The notes under the pieces were generated by a model. The model was not told where the DNA came from. It saw only the letters and a list, made by a program, of their open reading frames with translations, and did no database searches. This document shows positions 16,585 to 25,803 of a DNA stretch of 50,596 nt, in pieces. The DNA is from JBFKQC01 sp041627895 (GTDB lineage: Bacteria > Pseudomonadota > Alphaproteobacteria > Rhodobacterales > Rhodobacteraceae): NCBI GenBank assembly GCA_041627895.1, contig JBFKQC010000022.1:1-50596 (forward strand), read 5' to 3'. Positions within the stretch are counted from its first letter, which is position 1. Each line of letters begins with the position of its first letter. Both the position numbers and the translations under genes were made by a program.

Positions 16585-17940
16585 ATGACGACGCACGAAC
16601 AACTCAAGCGCGCCGGTCTCTTTGACGCACGCGTGCCCCGCTACACGAGCTATCCCACCGCGCCGCATTTCTCGGCCGCGGTGGGGGCCGAGATGCACCG
16701 CGACTGGATCCGGCGGATTCCGCCCGGATCGGCGATCTCGGTCTACGTGCATATCCCGTTTTGCAGGCGTCTCTGCTGGTTCTGCGCCTGCCGCACGCAG
16801 GGCACCGCGACCGCCTCGCCGGTCGCGGCCTACCTGCAGTCTCTCAGGGCGGAGCTTGACCTTGTCCGCGCCGAATTGCCGCAGGGGGTCGAAATCGCGC
16901 ACCTGCACTGGGGCGGCGGCACGCCGACGCTGATGGGACCCGAGATGATCGCCGAGCTTGGCGCCGCGATCACCGGGGTCGCGCCGCTTGCCGCGGGCGC
17001 GCAGTTCTCGGTCGAGATCGACCCGAACGAGATCGACGATGCCCGCCTTGACGCCCTTGCCGCCGCGGGCATGACCCGCGCCTCGATCGGGATCCAAGAT
17101 TTCGACGCCGAGATCCAGGCGGCGATCGGGCGCCCGCAGACCTACGAGGTCACCCGCGCCGCGGTCGAGGGCCTGCGCGCCCGCGGCATCGACAGCCTGA
17201 ACGTCGATATCCTGTACGGCCTGCCGCACCAGACCGAGGCCAAGATCGCCCAATCGGTGCAGCTTTTGCTGTCGCTCGACCCCGACCGCGTGGCGCTGTT
17301 TGGCTATGCCCACGTGCCCTGGATGGCGAAGCGGCAAAACCTGATCCCGGCCGACGCCCTGCCCGCCCCCGAGGCGCGGCTGGAGCTGTTCAACGTGGCG
17401 CGCGACCTGTTCCTCTGGGACGGCTTCGCCGAAATCGGGATCGACCACTTCGCCCGCCGCGACGACGGACTGGCAGTGGCGGCGCGCGAGGGCCGGATGC
17501 GGCGCAATTTCCAGGGCTATACCGAGGACGGCGCCGAAACGCTGATCGGTCTGGGCGCCTCGTCGATCTCGCGCTTCGCCGAGGGCTACACCCAGAACGC
17601 CCCCGCCACCTCGCGCTACCAGGGCGCGGTGCGGGAAGGCGGCTTTTCTTCCGCGCGCGGCCACGCCTTCACGACCGAGGACCGGCTGCGCGGCGCGGTG
17701 ATCGAGCGGCTCCTGTGCGACTTCCGCGTCGACCTCGGCGCCGAGGCGCGCCGTCTCGGCCTTGCCGCGTCGCAGGGGCTGGCGCTGGCCGACGGACTGG
17801 ACGAGGCGCTGCCCGGCGCGACCGAGCTTCGGGGAAGCGTGCTGACGATCCCGCCCGGCGCGCGCCCGCTGGCGCGGGTGATCGCGCGGCATTTCGACGC
17901 CTACGACCTGTCCGCCACGGGCCACAGCCACGCAGTCTGA
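16585..17940 (+). CDS. hemN: Oxygen-independent coproporphyrinogen III oxidase
   Basis: A 451-residue radical-SAM enzyme that converts coproporphyrinogen III to protoporphyrinogen IX without oxygen. The 4Fe-4S motif is Cys60-x3-Cys64-x2-Cys67 (FCRRLCWFCACR), in the HemN signature that carries a fourth Cys. The downstream GGGTPT, the E-x-(D/N)-P segment (VEIDPNEID) and the LNVDILYGLPHQT stretch fit HemN. I chose ATG 16585 (MTTHEQLKRAGLFDARVPRYTS, partly) rather than upstream starts that would run through the FNR box. It complements the oxygen-dependent HemF encoded at 24899. Confidence 0.95.
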   Translation: MTTHEQLKRAGLFDARVPRYTSYPTAPHFSAAVGAEMHRDWIRRIPPGSAISVYVHIPFCRRLCWFCACRTQGTATASPVAAYLQSLRAELDLVRAELPQGVEIAHLHWGGGTPTLMGPEMIAELGAAITGVAPLAAGAQFSVEIDPNEIDDARLDALAAAGMTRASIGIQDFDAEIQAAIGRPQTYEVTRAAVEGLRARGIDSLNVDILYGLPHQTEAKIAQSVQLLLSLDPDRVALFGYAHVPWMAKRQNLIPADALPAPEARLELFNVARDLFLWDGFAEIGIDHFARRDDGLAVAAREGRMRRNFQGYTEDGAETLIGLGASSISRFAEGYTQNAPATSRYQGAVREGGFSSARGHAFTTEDRLRGAVIERLLCDFRVDLGAEARRLGLAASQGLALADGLDEALPGATELRGSVLTIPPGARPLARVIARHFDAYDLSATGHSHAV

Positions 17941-18010
17941 CCCGCCCGCGCCGCTTGTGCCTGTTGCCGAAAACCGGCAAGGCTTGGGCGGTCGAAGCGG
18001 GGGAAATCCG

Positions 18011-19423
18011 ATGGACCTGACGGAACGGCTGGCCGGGATCGTGGGCCGCGCCAACGTGCTGACCGGCAGCGACGCCGCCCGCTTCCGCGAGGACTGGACG
18101 AGACGCTACGTCTCGACCCCGCTCGCCGTGGTCCGGCCGGGCGCGACCGCCGAGGTCGCCGCGGTCGTCCGTCTGGCGGCCGAAACCGGCACGCCTGTGG
18201 TTCCGGTGGGCGGCAATACCGGACTGGCCGGCGGCACCAGCGCCGACGGCGCGATCATGGTGTCGCTGGCGCGGATGAACCGGATCCGCGAGATTCGCCC
18301 CGCCGCGCGGATCGCCGTCGTCGAGGCCGGCGTGGTGCTGTCCAGCCTGCACGAGGCCGCCGAGGCCGAGGGCCTGGTCTTTCCGCTCAGCTTCGGCGCC
18401 CGCGGTTCTGCGATGATCGGCGGCGCGCTTTCGACCAATGCTGGCGGCTCGAACGTGGTGCGCTACGGCTCGACCCGCGGGCTTTGCCTGGGGCTCGAAG
18501 TGGTGCTGGCCGACGGCCGCGTGATGGACCTGATGAGCGAGTTGCACAAGGACAACTCGGGCTACGACCTGAAGGATCTGTTCATCGGCGCCGAAGGCAC
18601 GCTGGGCCTGATCACCGCCGCCGTGGTGCGGCTTTTCCCGAAACCCGCGGCCTATGCCACCGCCATGGTCGCCGTGCCCGACCTGCCGGCGGCGCTGGCG
18701 CTGCTGAACCGGCTGCAGATCGCCACCGGCGGCGCGGTCGAGGCATTCGAATACATGCCGCGCGACTATATCGACGCGCATCTGGCGAAGATTCCTGGCG
18801 CCCGCGAACCCTTCGCCGAGCCGCACGAGATCAACGTCATGGTCGAGGTCGGCGCAACCGCCCCCCGCGACGCCGCCCCGGACGCGACCGGCGAGGTGCC
18901 GATCGTCGCGTATCTCGAGGACACCCTGGCCGGGCTGATGGCGGAAGGCGCGGTTCTCGATGCCGTGGTCGCCAGGACCGGCGCGCAGCGCGCCGAAATG
19001 TGGAAGCGGCGCGAGGATGCCGCCGAGGTCACGCTGACCCGCCTGCCGCTGATCAACAACGACATCGCCGTGCCGACCGACAAGGTCGCCGATTTCCTCG
19101 CGCGGATGGCAGCGGAACTGGCCGCGCTCGATCCCGGCGCCGATACCTCGATCGTCGCGCATCTCGGGGATGGCAACATCCATTACACGGTCTACCCGGC
19201 AAGCCTCGACAGCCAGGAGCACGACGCGATCATGGAGCGGGTCGAGGACGTGGCGCTGTCGCTCGGCGGGTCGTTTTCGGCCGAACACGGCATCGGGCTG
19301 TCGAAGAAGCCGTCGATGGCGCGTCGCAAGAACCCCGTCGCGCTGGACGTGATGCGCGCGGTCAAGGCGGCGCTCGACCCGAAGAACATCCTGAACCCGG
19401 GCAAGGTGCTGCCCGATAGCTGA
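18011..19423 (+). CDS. FAD-linked oxidase, GlcD/D-2-hydroxyglutarate dehydrogenase type
   Basis: A 470-residue flavoprotein of the vanillyl-alcohol-oxidase / PCMH fold. The FAD-binding part spans about residues 35-215 (VVPVGGNTGLAGG pyrophosphate loop, GGALSTNAGG, GAEGTLGLIT), and the C-terminal FAD-oxidase domain ends with SAEHGIG and DPKNILNPGK. These features are shared by D-lactate, glycolate and D-2-hydroxyglutarate dehydrogenases, and the substrate cannot be fixed from sequence. It starts at ATG 18011, 70 bp after hemN on the same strand, so it may be co-transcribed. Confidence 0.9.
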   Translation: MDLTERLAGIVGRANVLTGSDAARFREDWTRRYVSTPLAVVRPGATAEVAAVVRLAAETGTPVVPVGGNTGLAGGTSADGAIMVSLARMNRIREIRPAARIAVVEAGVVLSSLHEAAEAEGLVFPLSFGARGSAMIGGALSTNAGGSNVVRYGSTRGLCLGLEVVLADGRVMDLMSELHKDNSGYDLKDLFIGAEGTLGLITAAVVRLFPKPAAYATAMVAVPDLPAALALLNRLQIATGGAVEAFEYMPRDYIDAHLAKIPGAREPFAEPHEINVMVEVGATAPRDAAPDATGEVPIVAYLEDTLAGLMAEGAVLDAVVARTGAQRAEMWKRREDAAEVTLTRLPLINNDIAVPTDKVADFLARMAAELAALDPGADTSIVAHLGDGNIHYTVYPASLDSQEHDAIMERVEDVALSLGGSFSAEHGIGLSKKPSMARRKNPVALDVMRAVKAALDPKNILNPGKVLPDS

Positions 19424-19482
19424 CCACCGCCCTTCGTCCGGCGGGAATCGCCCCAGGCAGGCGCGCGCCCACCAATTATCGT

Positions 19483-19506
19483 GAAAAATGCGCGCCGAAG
19501 GCGCAC
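19483..19506 (-). terminator. Intrinsic terminator after hemC
   Basis: On the minus strand a GC-rich stem with a TTCG loop (GCGCC-TTCG-GCGC core) is followed by TTTTT, just after the hemC stop at 19515. The T run makes this a good intrinsic terminator. Confidence 0.7.
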
Positions 19507-19514
19507 GATTGGGC

Positions 19515-20462
19515 TCAGCCCCGCCAGTCGAAGAACCCGGGCCCCGCCTCGGCGAGCAGCCGGCCGGCCATCTCCTGCCCCATCTGCGCGCCGTCCTGCA
19601 CTGCGCCGGTGACGTCGCCGTTCAGCGCCTCCGATCCGTCGGGGCGCAGGATCTCGCCCCTGAACCGCAACGTGCCGCCGTCGAGTTCGGCCAGCCCGGC
19701 GATCGGCGTTTCGCAGGACCCGTCGAGCGCGGCGAGAAAGGCGCGCTCGGCCGCCAGGCGCAGGCCCGTGGGACCGTGGTGGATCGCCTCCAGCATGCCG
19801 GCCGCGCGCATGTCGTCGGCACGCCGCTCGATCCCGATCGCCCCCTGCGCGACGGCGGGCAGCATGTCTTCGGCGGCGATCGGATGCGCCGGCACGTCGG
19901 CGGCGCCCAGCCGGTTCAGCCCCGCCATCGCGAGGAACGTGGCCGCGGCAACGCCGTCGGCGAGTTTCCGCAGCCGGGTCTGCACGTTGCCGCGAAACTC
20001 GACGACCCGCAGGTCGGGCCGCCGGTTCAAAAGCTGGGCCTTGCGGCGCAGGCTCGACGTTCCCACCACGGCGCCCCTTGCCAGTTCGGCCAGGCCCGAA
20101 AGGCCGGGCGAGACGAAGGCGTCGCGCACGTCCTCGCGCGGCAGGTAGCAGTCGAGCGACAGCCCGGCGGGCTGGGCGACGGGCATGTCCTTCATCGAGT
20201 GCACCGCGATGTCGATATCACCCGACAGCAGCGCCTCTTCGATCTCCTTCGTGAACAGCCCCTTGCCGCCGATTTCTTTCAGCGGGCGGTCCGTCACGCG
20301 GTCGCCGGTGGTCCTGATCACCACGATCTCGAAGGCCGCGCCGGGCAGGCCGAAGGCGGCGGCCAGGCGCGCCCGGGTCTCGTGCGCCTGCGCCAGCGCC
20401 AGCGGCGAGCCGCGGGTGCCGATCTTCAGCGGCCGGTCGGGGGTGGGCAAATCCAGCGTCAT
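19515..20462 (-). CDS. hemC: Hydroxymethylbilane synthase (porphobilinogen deaminase)
   Basis: A 315-residue cytoplasmic enzyme that joins four porphobilinogens into hydroxymethylbilane. Typical segments are KIGTRGSPLALAQ near the N-terminus, HSMKDMP (89-94), GTSSLRRKAQL (134-144), EFRGNVQTRL, and the dipyrromethane attachment Cys250 in DGSCETPIAG. The ATG at 20462 is chosen; a longer frame would overlap the divergent hemE start. It is divergent from hemE with 145 bp between them, which must hold both promoters. Confidence 0.96.
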   Translation of the reverse strand: MTLDLPTPDRPLKIGTRGSPLALAQAHETRARLAAAFGLPGAAFEIVVIRTTGDRVTDRPLKEIGGKGLFTKEIEEALLSGDIDIAVHSMKDMPVAQPAGLSLDCYLPREDVRDAFVSPGLSGLAELARGAVVGTSSLRRKAQLLNRRPDLRVVEFRGNVQTRLRKLADGVAAATFLAMAGLNRLGAADVPAHPIAAEDMLPAVAQGAIGIERRADDMRAAGMLEAIHHGPTGLRLAAERAFLAALDGSCETPIAGLAELDGGTLRFRGEILRPDGSEALNGDVTGAVQDGAQMGQEMAGRLLAEAGPGFFDWRG

Positions 20463-20607
20463 CGCCCGAGGTCTAATGCAGGGCGCGCGCCGCCGAAAGC
20501 ACCTGGCGCCGCCCGGCCGGGATTTTTCGCCGAATAATCGCGATCCGCCGCGTCCCGGCGCCGCCTTGCCGCTTGACTCGGCCCACCGCTCGCGGGACCA
20601 ACCGCGC

Positions 20608-21648
20608 ATGACTAATGCCAAGCCCCGAAAGAAGCTGTTGCGCGCGCTCGCCGGCGAGCGCCTGCCCGTCCCGCCGGTCTGGCTGATGCGCCAGGCCGGA
20701 CGCTACCTGCCGGAATACCGCGCGACCCGCGAGAAGGCCGGGGATTTCCTGTCGCTCTGCTACACGCCCGATCTCGCCGCCGAGGTCACGCTGCAGCCGA
20801 TCCGGCGCTACGGGTTCGATGCGGCGATTCTCTTTGCCGACATTCTGCTGGTGCCGCAGGCGCTGGGCGCAGATCTCTGGTTCGTCACCGGCGAGGGGCC
20901 GCGGCTTTCGACCGTGACCGGCGCCGCCGGGGTCGCGGAGCTGAAGCCCGCCGAGGCGATTCACGACACACTTGCGCCGGTCTACGAGACGGTGCGCATC
21001 CTGTCGCGCGACCTGCCGGCCGAGACCGCGCTGATCGGCTTTGCCGGCGCGCCCTGGACGGTGGCGACCTACATGGTCGCCGGGCGCGGCACGCCTGACC
21101 AGGGCCCGGCGCACGCGCTGCGCCAGGGCGACCCGGCGGCGTTCGATGCGCTGATCGAGCGGCTGACCGAGGCCACGATCCTTTATCTGAAGGCGCAGAT
21201 CGAGGCCGGCGCCGAGGTGGTGAAGCTGTTCGACAGCTGGGCAGGCTCGCTGAAGGGCGACGCCTTCGACCGCTACGCGCTGGCGCCCGCCAGGCGGATC
21301 ATCGCGGCACTGAAGGCAGAGCATCCCGCGGTTCCGGTGATCGCGTTCCCGCGCGAGGCGGGCGAGCGCTATGTCGGGTTCGCGCGCGCCACAGGGGCCG
21401 ACTGCGTGGCGCTCGACAACTCGGTCTCGGCCGAGTGGGCGGCCGGGCGCGTTCAGGTCGACGGCTGCGTGCAGGGCAACCTCGACCCGCGCCACATGGT
21501 CACCGGCGGCCGGGCTCTGGTCGACGAGACCAGGCGCATCGTGCGCGCCTTCGCGGGCGGCCCGCACATCTTCAACCTCGGACACGGCATCACGCCCGAC
21601 GCCGACCCCGACAACGTGCATCTGATGCTCGACGCGATCCGCGGCTGA
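20608..21648 (+). CDS. hemE: Uroporphyrinogen decarboxylase
   Basis: A 346-residue enzyme that removes four carboxyl groups from uroporphyrinogen III to give coproporphyrinogen III. The family signatures PVWLMRQAGRYLPEYR (substrate-binding Arg) near residue 22 and GFAGAPWTVATYM near residue 143 are intact, as are the C-terminal NLGHGI and the ILFADIL loop. ATG 20608 (MTNAKPRKKLLRAL) is chosen. It follows hemC in the pathway and is divergent from it. Confidence 0.96.
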   Translation: MTNAKPRKKLLRALAGERLPVPPVWLMRQAGRYLPEYRATREKAGDFLSLCYTPDLAAEVTLQPIRRYGFDAAILFADILLVPQALGADLWFVTGEGPRLSTVTGAAGVAELKPAEAIHDTLAPVYETVRILSRDLPAETALIGFAGAPWTVATYMVAGRGTPDQGPAHALRQGDPAAFDALIERLTEATILYLKAQIEAGAEVVKLFDSWAGSLKGDAFDRYALAPARRIIAALKAEHPAVPVIAFPREAGERYVGFARATGADCVALDNSVSAEWAAGRVQVDGCVQGNLDPRHMVTGGRALVDETRRIVRAFAGGPHIFNLGHGITPDADPDNVHLMLDAIRG

Positions 21649-21657
21649 GCGCGGCAA

Positions 21658-21673
21658 GCCGCCTCGATGCGGC
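21658..21673. terminator. Hairpin between convergent hemE and MFS genes
   Basis: GCCGC-CTCGAT-GCGGC forms a 5-bp stem in the 32-bp gap between two converging genes. It could serve either side but has no T tract. Confidence 0.3.
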
Positions 21674-21680
21674 CTGCGCG

Positions 21681-23021
21681 TCAGCCATGGGTCGGCCAGA
21701 CCCGGTGCTCGTCGTCGATGACGAAGACGTGCCGGTGCACCCAGGCGCCGCCGCGCCGCCTGGCGTCCCTGAGGTGCGGGTGGTCCGGCGGCAGGTCGGT
21801 GTGGGCGTGCTCGATCGTCTCCGGCGCGCCCGCGGGCCAGACCCGGGCGGCCGCCCAGGTGCCCAGCGCGGCCAGCGCCGCCATCGCGCACATCGTCCAG
21901 CCGACCCCCAGCGCACTGCCGAGCGCACCGCTTGCCGGATAGGCCACCAGCCAGCAGGCATGGCTCAGCGCGAACTGCGCCGCGAAGACCGCGGGGCGGT
22001 CGCCGGCGCGGGCCGACCGGCGCAGGATCCGCCCCGAGGGGGTCATGATCCCGGCAAGCGCCGCGCCGATCACCGCCCAGATCAGCAGCAGGGGCCCCCA
22101 GCCGGGCCATCCCGCCAGCACCACCGCCAGCCCGGTGCCGCCCATTGCCGCCGCGGCGGCGGCGCCGGCGGCCAGCATCACCGCGCGGTCGCGCAGCCGG
22201 TCCAGAAGCCGCGGCAGCGCCAGCGCCACCAGCATCGACCCCGCGCCGTTCGCCGCAAGCAGAACCGCAAGGTCCTGGTCGCTGCCGCCGTAGACGCCCT
22301 TGGCCACGACCACGCTCAGCACGATCACCACCGCGCCCACCGACGCCACCGCGACATTCAGCGCCAGAAGCCCGCGCAGCCGCGGCGTGGCCAGGTAGAT
22401 GCGGCTGCCATGGGTCAGGCGGTCCAGGAACGGCCGTTCGCGGCCGCCCCCGGTCCCGGGCAGTGCCACGCTGAACACCAGCGCCGCCGAGACCAGAAAG
22501 CCCAGCGTCGTGCCCGCGAACAGCCCCGAGGGCGCGATCACCGCAAGCAGAAGCCCCGCCAGCACCGGGCTCAGCAGGTTTTCCAGGTCATAGGCCAGCC
22601 GCGACAGCGACAGCGCGCGGGTATAGTCGGCCTCGTCCGGCAGCACGTCGGGAATCACCGCCTGGAAGGTCGGCGTGAAGGTGGCCGAAGCGGCCTGCAG
22701 CACGAAGATCAGCACGTAGATCTGCCAGGCCGCGTCGATGAACGGCAGGCAAAGCGCCGCCGCGGCGCGCACCAGGTCGGCGCCGATCAGCACCCGGCGC
22801 CGGTCGAGCCGCGCCACCAGCGCGGTCATCACCGGCGACAGCCCGACATAGGCGACCATCTTGATCGTCAGCGCCAGCCCGAGCACGGCGCCGGCCCGCT
22901 CGCCCGCCAGATCGAAGGCCAGAAGCCCCAGCGCGACGGTCAGCAGACCCGTACCCAGAAGCGCCACGATCTGCGCTAGAAACAGCCGCGCATAGGTGCG
23001 GTTCGCGAGGATTCTCAGCAT
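21681..23021 (-). CDS. MFS transporter
   Basis: A 446-residue membrane protein with roughly twelve helices and a major-facilitator layout. Markers are a starting helix in ANRTYARLFLAQIVALLGTGLL (partly), a loop 2-3 region with LVARLDRRRVLIG, and the DRLRDR loop in the second half. It resembles the enterobactin-exporter/macrolide-efflux-type MFS group, so export of a small molecule is likely but the substrate is not evident. The C-terminal tail of about 50 residues is hydrophilic and His-rich (HAHTDLPPDHPHLRDARRR). ATG 23021 is chosen. It diverges from the halogenase-like gene with 160 bp between starts. Confidence 0.85.
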   Translation of the reverse strand: MLRILANRTYARLFLAQIVALLGTGLLTVALGLLAFDLAGERAGAVLGLALTIKMVAYVGLSPVMTALVARLDRRRVLIGADLVRAAAALCLPFIDAAWQIYVLIFVLQAASATFTPTFQAVIPDVLPDEADYTRALSLSRLAYDLENLLSPVLAGLLLAVIAPSGLFAGTTLGFLVSAALVFSVALPGTGGGRERPFLDRLTHGSRIYLATPRLRGLLALNVAVASVGAVVIVLSVVVAKGVYGGSDQDLAVLLAANGAGSMLVALALPRLLDRLRDRAVMLAAGAAAAAAMGGTGLAVVLAGWPGWGPLLLIWAVIGAALAGIMTPSGRILRRSARAGDRPAVFAAQFALSHACWLVAYPASGALGSALGVGWTMCAMAALAALGTWAAARVWPAGAPETIEHAHTDLPPDHPHLRDARRRGGAWVHRHVFVIDDEHRVWPTHG

Positions 23022-23181
23022 GTCCAGACCATTCGGTGCGCGCCCGTTACACCCTTTTGCCCGCGGACCCGAAGCGCCGGCAGGGGCCGGAATTCGCCCG
23101 TGACTCGCCCGAGACCGAGACGTTAGGTTAAGCCAATCGCGGCGCGGGGCAACCGCCGGGCCGGGCATTCCGGGGGTAGAG

Positions 23182-24888
23182 ATGGGCAAACCGATCAATT
23201 CCGTGACCATCGTGGGCGGCGGCACGGCGGGCTGGCTGACCGCGGCGCTGCTGCAGGCTTTCGGGCGCAAGGACCAGGCCGGGGCGAAGCCGCTGGAGAT
23301 CACGCTGATCGAATCGCCCGACATCCCCACCGTCGGCGTGGGCGAGGCGACGGTGCCGGGCATGGTGCGCACGCTGACGAACCTGGGCGTCTCGGAACGC
23401 GACTTCTTCCGCCGCTGCAACGCCTCGTTCAAGCTGGGCGTCAGCTTCGACGGCTGGAACGTCGACCGCAAGGGCAGGCCGATCTCCTACATCAACCCCT
23501 TCACAAGGGCACCGGCCCTGCGCGGGGTGGAACTGGCGAACTACTATGTCAACTACGGCGCCGGCAGCCTGGACTACGTGCAAAGCTACTCGCCGACAGT
23601 CGACATGGTGAAGGCGCTGAAGGGCCCGCGTGCCGCGGGCGCCAAGGACCTCGACCATTCGGTCGGCTTTGCCTATCACCTCGACGCCGGCAAGTTCGCC
23701 GGGCTCCTGACCGAGCATTGCACCGCCCGCGGCGTGCGCCATATCCGCGAGAACGTGAAACAGGTGACGCAGGACGAGCGCGGCTTCGTCTCGGGGCTGG
23801 AATTGCAGGACAGCGGGCATCACCCGGTCGAACTGGTGATCGACTGCACCGGCTTTCGCGGCATGATCATCAACCAGGTGCTGAAGGAACCCTTCATCAG
23901 CTATTCGAAGTACCTCGCCAACGACCGCGCGATGGCGGTGCAGATCCCGCACAAGGACCCGGCGCGGATCGAGCCGGTGACGCGGTCGGCCGCGCTGGGT
24001 GCGGGATGGTCCTGGCGCGTGCCGCTCTACAACCGGATCGGCACGGGATACGTGTTTTCCTCGGCGCACCGGAGGGACGACGAGGCGCGCGACGAGTTTC
24101 TCGCCCATATCGGCAACCCCGAGGATGCCGAGCCGCGGATCATCCCGATGCGGGTCGGGCGCAACCGCAACGCCTGGGTCAAGAACTGCGTCTCGATCGG
24201 GCTTTCGGGCGGCTTCATCGAGCCGCTGGAATCCACCGCGATCTACATGATCGACATGGGGGTGCGCTGGCTGCTCAGCTACTTCCCCGACAGCGACTAC
24301 CCCGACCCGCTGCGCGACCGCTACAACAAGCTGGTCGACAGCCTGTACAACGAGGTTCGCGACTTCATCTGCCTGCATTACCGGCTCGGCAACCGGACGG
24401 ATTCGCAATACTGGATCGACGCGCGCACCGAACTGGACGTGCCGGACGGGCTGGCCGAGAACCTCGAGCTTTGGCGCTACAACCTGCCGTCGCATTACGA
24501 CATCCCGTTTACCACGCTGTTCGATGCCGGGGTCTACAACGCGGTCCTGCTGGGCAAGCGGGTCTACGAGACCGGGTACGGCAAGGGCGAGATCGGCAGC
24601 GGGCTGAAGCTGGACCAGCGGGCGTGGAAGGACGTGCATGCGCATCTGCGCAAGCTGAGCCTGGACAAGGTCAGGAAGGCGTCCGACCACCGCACGCTGC
24701 TGAGCGAACTGCGCGGCGAGGCGCAGCCCGCCGCGCCGGCGGTGCTGGCGCCCAAGACGGGTGCGCCGGCCCTGCAGATGGCGCAGCCCACCGTCGCGAT
24801 GCCGGGATTCGCGCCGGCCAAGGTCACGATTCAGCCGGCGAAGCCCAGGCTCGACCCGCTCGACAAGGACGACGCCAGCATCCTTTGA
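23182..24888 (+). CDS. Tryptophan-halogenase-family flavoprotein
   Basis: A 568-residue FAD-dependent halogenase homologue. It has the dinucleotide fold GGGTAG (12-17), the catalytic Lys equivalent to PrnA Lys79 at Lys84 (ASFKLGVSFDGW), the halogenase motif W-x-W-x-(I/V)-P at 276-281 (GWSWRVPL) and a Glu equivalent to PrnA Glu346 at Glu350 (GGFIEPLESTAIYM). These residues suggest a competent enzyme that makes HOCl or HOBr and uses Lys84 to direct it. The last 60 residues are an Ala/Pro-rich extension not expected in the family. There are no peptide or polyketide synthase genes nearby, so the substrate is open. It follows GGGGGTAGAG, a strong RBS. Confidence 0.88.
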   Translation: MGKPINSVTIVGGGTAGWLTAALLQAFGRKDQAGAKPLEITLIESPDIPTVGVGEATVPGMVRTLTNLGVSERDFFRRCNASFKLGVSFDGWNVDRKGRPISYINPFTRAPALRGVELANYYVNYGAGSLDYVQSYSPTVDMVKALKGPRAAGAKDLDHSVGFAYHLDAGKFAGLLTEHCTARGVRHIRENVKQVTQDERGFVSGLELQDSGHHPVELVIDCTGFRGMIINQVLKEPFISYSKYLANDRAMAVQIPHKDPARIEPVTRSAALGAGWSWRVPLYNRIGTGYVFSSAHRRDDEARDEFLAHIGNPEDAEPRIIPMRVGRNRNAWVKNCVSIGLSGGFIEPLESTAIYMIDMGVRWLLSYFPDSDYPDPLRDRYNKLVDSLYNEVRDFICLHYRLGNRTDSQYWIDARTELDVPDGLAENLELWRYNLPSHYDIPFTTLFDAGVYNAVLLGKRVYETGYGKGEIGSGLKLDQRAWKDVHAHLRKLSLDKVRKASDHRTLLSELRGEAQPAAPAVLAPKTGAPALQMAQPTVAMPGFAPAKVTIQPAKPRLDPLDKDDASIL

Positions 24889-24898
24889 CCGCCCCGCG

Positions 24899-25789
24899 TC
24901 ACGGCCATTTCGCCACCGGCGGCAGGCTCATCAGCACCGCGTTGGCGTCGTGGCCGGTGGCCAGCCCGAACTTGGTGCCGCGGTCGTAGACCAGGTTGTA
25001 TTCGGCATAAAGCCCGCGATGCACCAGTTGGGTCTCGCGGTCGGCCTCGGTCCATGGCGTGTCGCGCCGCCGCTCCGTGACCGGCAGGAAGGCGGGCAGA
25101 AAGCCCCGCCCAACGTCCCGGGTAAAGGCGAAATCGGCCTCCCAGTCGCCGGTGTTCAGATCGTCGAAGAAAATCCCGCCCACGCCGCGTGCCCGGCCGC
25201 GATGCGGAACGAAGAAATACTCGTCGGCCCAGGCCTTGAAGCGATCGTAGTAGTCCGGCGCATGGGCGTCGCAATGCGCCTTCAGCACGGCGTGGAAGGC
25301 GGCGGTATCCTCGGGATACTCGATGCAGGGGTTCAGGTCGCTGCCGCCGCCGAACCACCAGGCATGGGGCGTCCAGAACATCCGCGTGTTCATGTGTACC
25401 GCCGGGGTGTGGGGGTTCTGCATATGCGCGACCAGACTGATGCCCGAGGCCCAGAACCGCGGGTCCTCGTCCATCCCCGGCACGCCGCGCGCCGCCATCG
25501 CCCGCTGCGCCGCCTCGCCCAGCCGGCCATAGACGGTCGAGACGTTCACGCCCACCTTCTCGAAGACGCGCCCGCCGCGCATCACGCTCATCAGCCCGCC
25601 GCCGGCATCCGAGCCGTCGTCGCTGTCGCGCCGGGTCTCGTTCACCTCGAAGCGCCCGGCAGGCGCCCCGGCGAACGGGCCGGCCGTCTGGCTGTCCTCG
25701 AGCCCCTCGAAGGCCGCGACGATCCGGTCGCGCAATTCGCGGAACCAGGCCGAGGCGCGGGCCTTGCGGTCGTCGAAGGTGCCGGCCAT
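24899..25789 (-). CDS. hemF: Oxygen-dependent coproporphyrinogen III oxidase
   Basis: A 296-residue cytoplasmic enzyme for oxidative decarboxylation of coproporphyrinogen III with oxygen. The family signature WFGGGSDLNPC and the segments NPHTPAVHMNTRMF, VGGIFFDDL, and LVHRGLYAEYNLVYDRGT(K)FGL are intact. It is last in a tight run (clpS, methyltransferase, SDR, hemF), starting 14 bp after the SDR stop. The genome therefore carries both the aerobic (HemF) and the anaerobic (HemN) enzyme. Confidence 0.96.
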   Translation of the reverse strand: MAGTFDDRKARASAWFRELRDRIVAAFEGLEDSQTAGPFAGAPAGRFEVNETRRDSDDGSDAGGGLMSVMRGGRVFEKVGVNVSTVYGRLGEAAQRAMAARGVPGMDEDPRFWASGISLVAHMQNPHTPAVHMNTRMFWTPHAWWFGGGSDLNPCIEYPEDTAAFHAVLKAHCDAHAPDYYDRFKAWADEYFFVPHRGRARGVGGIFFDDLNTGDWEADFAFTRDVGRGFLPAFLPVTERRRDTPWTEADRETQLVHRGLYAEYNLVYDRGTKFGLATGHDANAVLMSLPPVAKWP

Positions 25790-25803
25790 CGCCCCTGCCC
25801 GCC

